Assembly: GCA_030737835.1 (NCBI GenBank)
Contig: JAUJYN010000027.1
Span: forward strand, 1,674,001-1,738,000
DNA: 64,000 nucleotides
Reading direction: 5' to 3'
Source: Acorus gramineus
Lineage: Eukaryota; Streptophyta; Magnoliopsida; Acorales; Acoraceae
The translations under genes and the position numbers were made by a program. How positions within the stretch are numbered: position 1 is the first letter of the stretch; each line of letters begins with the position of its first letter. The notes beneath the pieces were generated by a model, which had not been told where the DNA came from, made no database searches, and worked only from the letters and a program-made list of their open reading frames with translations. Positions 58,101-64,000 of the stretch are shown here, piece by piece.

Positions 58101-60079
58101 GGGAAAACAAACAAAGACCATGGAGAGGTAGATCACAACCTTACCTCTCCTTTTCCCTTCAATGGCTTTCTATTCTTTCTCCTTCTACTAGCTCTAATGG
58201 AAGAAAATAACAAGAGGGAGAGATGGATCTTTTTGTGTGTGAGAGAGATGAAGAAGAGAAGAGAAGGGAAGAAGGGGACGCCCACTTTAGGGCACACACA
58301 CACACACACACTCACACACTCACACACTTAGGTTTTTGGTGTTTGACTTTGAGTCAACCCAACCACACAAACAAACAAAACCATTTGACCAAGTCAATGG
58401 TCAAACTTGACTTGGTCAAAGTCTTCTTTGACTTGGTCAAGTCCCCCTTTGATATTCCTACTTGGTCAAAACCCGGATACGATTCGGAACTGCCAAATTC
58501 TAAAACGTTACCGGAATTCGATGAAATTTTCGTGAGTGGTTTGAAATGGCACCAGGACACATAATGTGCAGTTAGATTTTCAATCGGAGTTCTCAAGCTC
58601 ATGATGATAGCTAAAATTCTAAAATTTTAGCGGTTCCGATCGAAAAAAGAAAAAGTTGAAAAACTGCCAGAAATGTCTCAAAGGTGACCAGAAGGTTAAA
58701 AGTGACACTTATATAACACGTCGAGCGCATCTCGAGGGGGGGGGGATTGGATCAAACCACTCACCGCAACCCGGGACCTCGCGCATCCCATCCGACGAGA
58801 TCTGCAAGGTAAGGGCATCAAATTTGGTGAGTAACATCATATTATAACACTTAGAAATTACTAGAAATGCCAAAGACTTAGACATGCACGCATACGGGCT
58901 CGCACGCATGCGAGCACGCGTGTACGCACGCATGCCCGAGTGCCTCAACACCTACCCGAGCCCCTGGGCAGCCCCGTGCATGCCCCAGCACGCGCACGCA
59001 CACGCACGCACGCACGCGCGCGCACTGGCGCCCAGCCGCGCGCCCAGATGCACTGCCCTGTGCGCACCGCCCGCACTTCCTGCGCGCACGCGCACGCCTG
59101 CACCTGCCAGCGCCCCTTTGCGTGCGCGTCTACGCGCGCACTCGCACGGACAGACCTGCGCGCGCACCCAGCACTCCCCAACCCTCCCCCCTTGCCCCCA
59201 CATGCACCCAACTCAAAACACCTCATATGCATGCCCTCCCAAACACCCTAACATGTATAAAAACCAATAAAGAAGAGGAAAAACTCACCAAAAGAGAGGG
59301 GGAGGGAAGGGGGAGATGTAGGGGCTCGCAAGCGCACCCTTGACCACCTCGACCGCCACCACCTCTACCACCTCCATCTATGCTTCTCTTCTTCATGGCT
59401 GAACTAAAGGGGAGGGGAATGAAAATAAGGGGATCCACCATGGGAGGAGGAGAGGGAGGAGAAACAATCAACAATACAATGCATGCACACACTCACCTAG
59501 TCTTGCACTTGCATTTCCTCTTCTTGCTCCATCTTCTTCTCCTTGGCATTAACACAAACATGTGGGGGGGATGTGTGAAAGAGAGAAAGAGAGCCAAAGA
59601 GAGGTAGACGTAGGGAGTGGGAGAGAGAGAGAGATATTTTCCTCACTTGGGGGGGGGGGGGTGAGTGTAATGGAAAAATGTGGGGGTGGACCTAACCTAA
59701 CCTCACCAACACTTTAAATAACCAAATGGTTGCTTCACCACTAAGCAAAGGGGGGTAAGGTTACCCAAGGTCACCACATTCACCAAAATATCTCACACTA
59801 TTCGACTAATCAAACCAGGAACTCTCAAAACCCGGATACAGTTCGGAACTGCATATTTTTCAAAACGTTACCAGAATTTGATGAAATTTTTTATGGGTAG
59901 TACTAAACGGTACCAGGACCCATAATATGCAGTTAGATTTTCAATCAGAGTACTCCAACTCTCGCAGGTGGCTAAAAGCCAAAATTTTAGCGACTCCGAT
60001 CAAAAAATTAAAAGGCCCTGAATGACCCAGAAGTGAGCAAGGCATAACCAAAATGGCTCCAAATGACACAGGCATAACA
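55130..60079 (-). mobile_element. Partial reverse LTR-B, split by a reverse LTR-A
   Basis: Begins mid-LTR (CCTATCCTGGGTAGCC) and ends at the exact LTR start at 60079. It is interrupted at 56234-58718. About 200 bases of LTR expected at the interruption (compare 60955-61125) are missing. Confidence 0.8.
56234..58718 (-). mobile_element. Reverse solo LTR-A
   Basis: 2485 bp from TGTCACGCCCCAGGGCGGCC to the reverse LTR start (ACACTTATATAACA). Flanks ATACT and CGTCG do not match, and host sequence is missing at the junction, so the site was altered by deletion or the LTR was formed by recombination between elements. The reverse microexon is at 57447-57482 and the GC tract at about 57570-57840. 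Confidence 0.88.
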
Positions 60080-62431
60080 GCATCGGTGGTACCTACGGAT
60101 GGGAGCCCTCTGTCAGGCCCGCTTAAACCCGGCCCGCTTCAAAACGGACGACATTGGGAGGAAACACTCCATGTTCACAAAGAGAACCCAATGGAAGAAC
60201 AACTACTCTCGATAATCACCTAACTTAATGCCCAAGCTACCGGTTTAACAAAACCGATACAACAAATGAATTCTCCTGAATTCCATTCAAGTGCATTGCA
60301 CGGATGCAGGGGCGATTGCATCGCTCGCACACTAACTAATGAGGTACATCCCAACGGCGGGTCGTACCCACGCCGGCTTCAGATAGGCCTAATTAGTTTT
60401 AACATGTGCGTATATATAACAGGAGAATCATATCATAGCTATGTGCATGAACCATATGCACGATCATCTAACAATTGATTATAAGGGTAACCCCTAACAT
60501 GGATTTACATCATAAACAACATGCATAAAAGGTATGGCCCACTAATCATATAAGCACACAAGGCATAACTTAAGCATGCGTTGGATATCACCAACTTAAA
60601 AGGGAAGGGTCAAGCGCGATCTCGCGCACTAATAGGTGCATGCCAATATTCCAAACGAACCTGAGTCGAGTAGGAAATCGCATCTACTTACTCAGTTCGT
60701 GCAGAGGGAGAGGGCGAGAGAGATCATCATCTCGTGAAGTTGATCATAGCTTTGTCCCATTAGCATGAGTGCAACAACTACACCACGCCCTCGAGTCTTA
60801 TCGCAAGGGAATATTAGGCAGGTGCCCGTTATTAACCCAGACTTAATCATGCTAGATATTCCAATTAATATGGTGGGAGTAGTATTACAATACTACCTAA
60901 GGCATGCCCTATTCTATACATCCATACACATTACATAAATACATGCCCATACTAGAGGGGCGCATGCGATATAGTCATTCATACATGGATACAATACATG
61001 CAATATAAGCCTAGCATGCAAGATATCTAACATATTATAGTTTAAGCATGGCCATACTACTTCTCTACACAAGTAGTATAGCTAGAGTGCCCCATCGATG
61101 CGCGATGCATGACTACGCGCGTCGAGCGCATCTCGAGGGGTTGGATCAAACCACTCACCGCAACCCGAGACCTTGCGCATCCCATTCGACGAGATCTGCA
61201 AAGTAAGGGCATCAGAATGGTGAGTATAACCACGTTATAACACTTACAAATTTACTAGAAATACCAAAGATTTAGACATGCACACATACGGGCTCGCACG
61301 TATGCGCGTACGCACGCATGCCCGAGTGCCCCAGCACCTACCCAAGCCCCTGGGCAGCCCCGCGCATGCCCCTGCACGCACGCGAAACCGCACGCACACG
61401 CGCGCCTGCCTTGGCGCTTTGCCGCATGCCTAGGCGGGCCTAGACACGCTGCCCCACGTGCACTCGCGCGCACCTGCTCACGCGCATGCCTGCGCCCCTC
61501 TACGCGCTCGTCTGAGGGCGCACGCGCACATACAGACCCGCGCGCGCACCCAGCCACCATTTAACCCCTCCCCCACACTCCTCACTCACCCTAAACCAAC
61601 TACCTAGCATGCATGACTTCCCAACAACCCCTAAAGCCATGAAAACCAAAGAAAAGAAGGGGGAGAGCTCACCAAGGGAGGGGGAATGAAAAGGGGAGAT
61701 TCAGGGCCCTCGATGCACCCGCGACCACCTCGACCACCACCACCACTACCACCACCTCCACAGCCCTCCTCAGCCTTCTTTGGATGAAAAACATGGGGGC
61801 GGGGGAAGACATGAGAGGGAGCTTGAGAGAGGAGAAACCACAACAACAACAACACATACACAAAACTCACCTTCTTGTGCTTCCTTCTTCACCTTCTCCT
61901 TCATTTGCTTCTTCCTCCTCCTTCTCCACACACAAAGAGGGGAAAAAAAAGAGACCAAGAGAGGGAGAGAAAGTGTTCCACGAAATGGGAGAGAGGGGGA
62001 GAGAGAGGGCAAAAATGTCTTTTTCATGCCCAAATAGTGTCTAGGGGTGACCATAAAGGGGTGGTGAGGTTAGGGTTAGGTTCACCCTCACTCAACCACA
62101 CATTTTTGCTTTATTGGGAAGCGTGCGGAGAAGCACCACACACTCAAAAATATCTCAACCACCGAAACCCACTAACGGCCAAACCTGGATGCGATTCGGA
62201 ACTGCATATTTTTCAAAACGTTACCGGAATTCGATGAAATTTTTATGGGTAGTACAAAATGGTACCAGGACCCATAATATGTAGTTAGATTTTCAATCAG
62301 AGTACTCCAACTCCCGCAGATAGCTAAAAGCCAAAATTTTAGCAACTCCGATCGAAAAAGAAAAAGGCCCTAAATGACCCAAATGTGACCAAGGCTTAAC
62401 CGAAATGGCTCCAAATGACACAGGCATAACA

Positions 62432-62444
62432 CTCTCCCCCCCTT
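62432..62444 (-). other. Reverse polypurine tract
   Basis: CTCTCCCCCCCTT on the plus strand reads as a purine tract directly upstream of the reverse LTR start, confirming 43820-62431 as a 3' LTR. Confidence 0.85.
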
Positions 62445-63283
62445 AGGAAATTTAGTCCTCGAAATTTAAAGAAACCCAAAGGGAAGACCGAATGTAGCAA
62501 GTATCACGCATAGACCTTTTGCTTCCAAGTGGTCTATGCACCAGACTGGCGCTACCGACACACTCTAATCAAAGGAACGATCTTAGCGTGGAGCCACTTC
62601 TCATGCTGGTCCTTGACCCCGATCCACTACTCCACGAACTACAAATCCAGCTCGAGGATGAGGCAGTCGAACGGAATGACATGGGCAGGATCGTAGATGT
62701 AACGCCTCAGCCATGAGACAAGGACGACGTCGTGGGCATGAGCCAGCTGTGGGGGAAAGGTTAGATTACAAGCCACCTCCCCAATCCACTCAATGACGAG
62801 AAACAGTCCGATTAAGTGCCAACTCTGCTTACCCCGAACGTCGAAACATAGGATGCCCTTAAACTGGGACACCTTCTCGAATACATGGTCGCCAAACCCA
62901 AAGGTAAGCTCCTGGCGACGATGACCTGCGTAGCCCTTCTGTCGGTTCTGGGAGGTGCAAATGCACACATGAACCAACCTGGCCACTGCAAGGTCAAATA
63001 AATAACTTGTGGCCCCTCCAACTAGCGCTCCTCAACCATCCCAACACAAGGGAGGTATAAAACTGCGCCTGTAGAGTGCCTTTTTCAGGTCCATCTGGAT
63101 GCTCGAATGGAAGTCGTCTTGCAGGCATACCCCACCAAATGGGTGGTGCCTCACCCAACTGCCCTTATCATCGAGCACGCAGGCATTTAGCATGTCCTCC
63201 AAGGTCAGAATCATCCTTTTGCTTGGCCATTCGTCGGCGGTCAAACACTGCACTAAGATGGAGGCTCGCGCCAAAGCCTGCCA
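62445..63283 (-). pseudogene. pol: Reverse integrase and chromodomain fragment of an LTR-B element
   Basis: In reverse, the fragment runs from the integrase catalytic region (LEDMLNACVLDDKGSW; HHPFGGVCLQDDFHSS) through RQELTFGFGDHVFEKVSQF and LFLVIEWIGEVACNLTFP to a chromodomain-like tail. It closely parallels 4990-5750. Both copies share a two-base deletion and unusual substitutions relative to the LTR-A pol (26690-26810). It is cut at 63283 by a forward LTR-A, so the rest of pol is beyond that insertion or outside the window. Confidence 0.85.
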
Positions 63284-64000
63284 TGTTATATTTGTGTCAC
63301 TTTTAACCTGCTGGTAACCGTTGGAGCATTCTGGCAGTTTTTCAAAATTTTTTCAATTTTCGATCGGAACCGCTAATTTTTGGACTGTTAGCTATCGTCC
63401 TGAGTTAGAGGACTCCGATTGGAAATCTAACTGCATATTTGGTGTCTTGGTGCCATTTTAGGCCTCTCACGAAAATTTCATTGAATTCCGGTAACGTTTC
63501 CAAAATTTCACAATTCCAGGGCATATCTGGGTTTTTAAGTCGCTCGCTATATAAATGGAATCTAATTTTTGGTTGACCACTATTCATCATCCCTACCATT
63601 TGGTTTTCTCTCTCCCCTCTCTCCTTTTCTCACTTTTGAGCCCCCTAGAGCCCTCAAACCCAAAAACCTAAAACCTAGGAAGTGTAGATCGGGTCACCCC
63701 GGTGGTTTCAAATCCCGATTCCGGTGAGATTAGCCCCTCCGTCCGCCCTCTCTTCTCCTCTGTTTTGGCCCATTTCGGAGGTGGGAGTAGATCCGGGCGG
63801 TGGAAGCCTTAGGGGAAAGGTTTCGGCGCGCGGAGAGCGTCCGGACTTCCCTTCCTCCCCTTGGTAAGCCCTATTTCCCCTCTTTTCTTGTTTAGATGGA
63901 TGTTAGGAGGTGGGTTTTGGGGTTGGGTGGAGGTCGGCGGCTGTGGGTGGCCGTCGGAGGGCTGTGGAGGTGGTCGGAGGTCGGTGGGTGGTGGTAGAGG
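63284..64000 (+). mobile_element. Forward LTR-A start, cut by the window edge
   Basis: Starts TGTTATATTTGTGTCAC and follows the subfamily of 21469-24507 closely, including ACCTGCTGGTAACCGTTGG, the TATA box, and a GGTAAGCC donor near 63862. It continues beyond the window, so solo or full-length status is unknown. It interrupts the reverse integrase. Confidence 0.92.
63548..63556 (+). promoter_or_regulatory. LTR TATA box
   Basis: TATATAAAT is 30 bases upstream of CCACTATTCATCATCC, as in the LTR at 21469. Confidence 0.75.

Larger units (their letters stand above)
45256..60079 (-). mobile_element. Reverse LTR-B insertion with TSD GCATC: full LTR plus partial LTR
   Basis: Flanked by GCATC at 45251-45255 and 60080-60084. 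It contains a complete reverse LTR-B (45256-55129, about 3.36 kb without its nested insertions), then a second, incomplete reverse LTR-B (55130-60079) that begins in the middle of the LTR and ends with an exact LTR start. Internal sequence is absent. This fits an element that lost its interior and the 3' part of its 5' LTR by recombination. Confidence 0.8.
43820..62431 (-). mobile_element. Reverse LTR-B 3' LTR, split by a nested insertion
   Basis: In reverse it starts TGTCATGCCCCAGGGCGGCC (LTR end) and finishes with GGCATAACA at 62431 (LTR start), directly followed by a reverse PPT. Removing the insertion 45256-60079 and one GCATC copy leaves about 3.78 kb, matching LTR-B length. This shows 43820-45255 and 60080-62431 are one LTR. 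It is the 3' LTR of a reverse element whose integrase follows at 62445-63283. Confidence 0.9.

Overview
This window is plant nuclear DNA, almost certainly from a large-genome seed plant. It consists almost entirely of nested LTR retrotransposons. No ordinary host gene, rRNA or tRNA was recognised. The plant assignment rests on three things: a Tat/Ogre-type Ty3/gypsy element with a second, archaeal-type RNase H domain; Tekay/Del-like chromovirus pol genes with a chromodomain-like tail; and an intron-containing plant mobile domain (PMD) gene.

Three element groups make up the sequence. (1) A degenerate Tat/Ogre-like element runs from about 407 to 43732: gag 510-1956, pol 13906-17374, an antisense PMD plus coiled-coil gene 38124-31283, and a 3' LTR-like region from about 38987 with a TATA box at 42984. 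(2) 'LTR-A' chromoviruses have LTRs of about 2.5-3.0 kb, beginning TGTTATATATGTGTCAC and ending GGGGCGTGACA. (3) 'LTR-B' relatives have LTRs of about 3.4-3.8 kb, beginning TGTTATGCCTGTGTCATT with the same kind of 3' end. The names A and B are mine.

Layout: an LTR-B 3' end (1-406) sits in the Ogre leader. Ogre gag is followed by a scrambled block (1957-13905) of a reverse LTR fragment, a decayed forward LTR-B element (pol about 3260-5810, 3' LTR 5811-9527), an unassigned stretch, and a reverse PR/RT fragment fused to a reverse LTR-A. Ogre pol follows. A chromovirus at 18444-30139 has both LTRs, a PBS, a PPT and a perfect AGGGC target-site duplication (TSD); its gag is split by a further LTR-A. 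The antisense PMD gene is split by an LTR-A (32102-35112), and the Ogre 3' LTR by an LTR-B with TSD AAAAC (39076-42609). The right end (43820-63283) is a reverse LTR-B element whose 3' LTR holds a second insertion (45256-60079, TSD GCATC). That insertion in turn holds an LTR-B with TSD GACAT (46523-50259), a truncated LTR-B and a reverse LTR-A. A forward LTR-A starts at 63284 and runs off the window.

No element looks autonomous. The LTR-A element has lost its RT catalytic core, Ogre pol has stops, a frameshift and two altered catalytic aspartates, and two LTR-B integrase fragments share the same disabling changes. The most unusual signals are the intron-bearing PMD gene carried antisense inside the Ogre element; a conserved multi-exon splice architecture with a 36-39 nt microexon in both LTR families; CpG-dense alternating GC tracts in the LTR intron; a 119-bp fold-back module in five places; and repeated GGCGGCTA/TAGCCGCC motifs flanking the antisense gene. 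Coordinates of termini checked by TSD are exact; most internal boundaries are accurate to about 10-50 bases.
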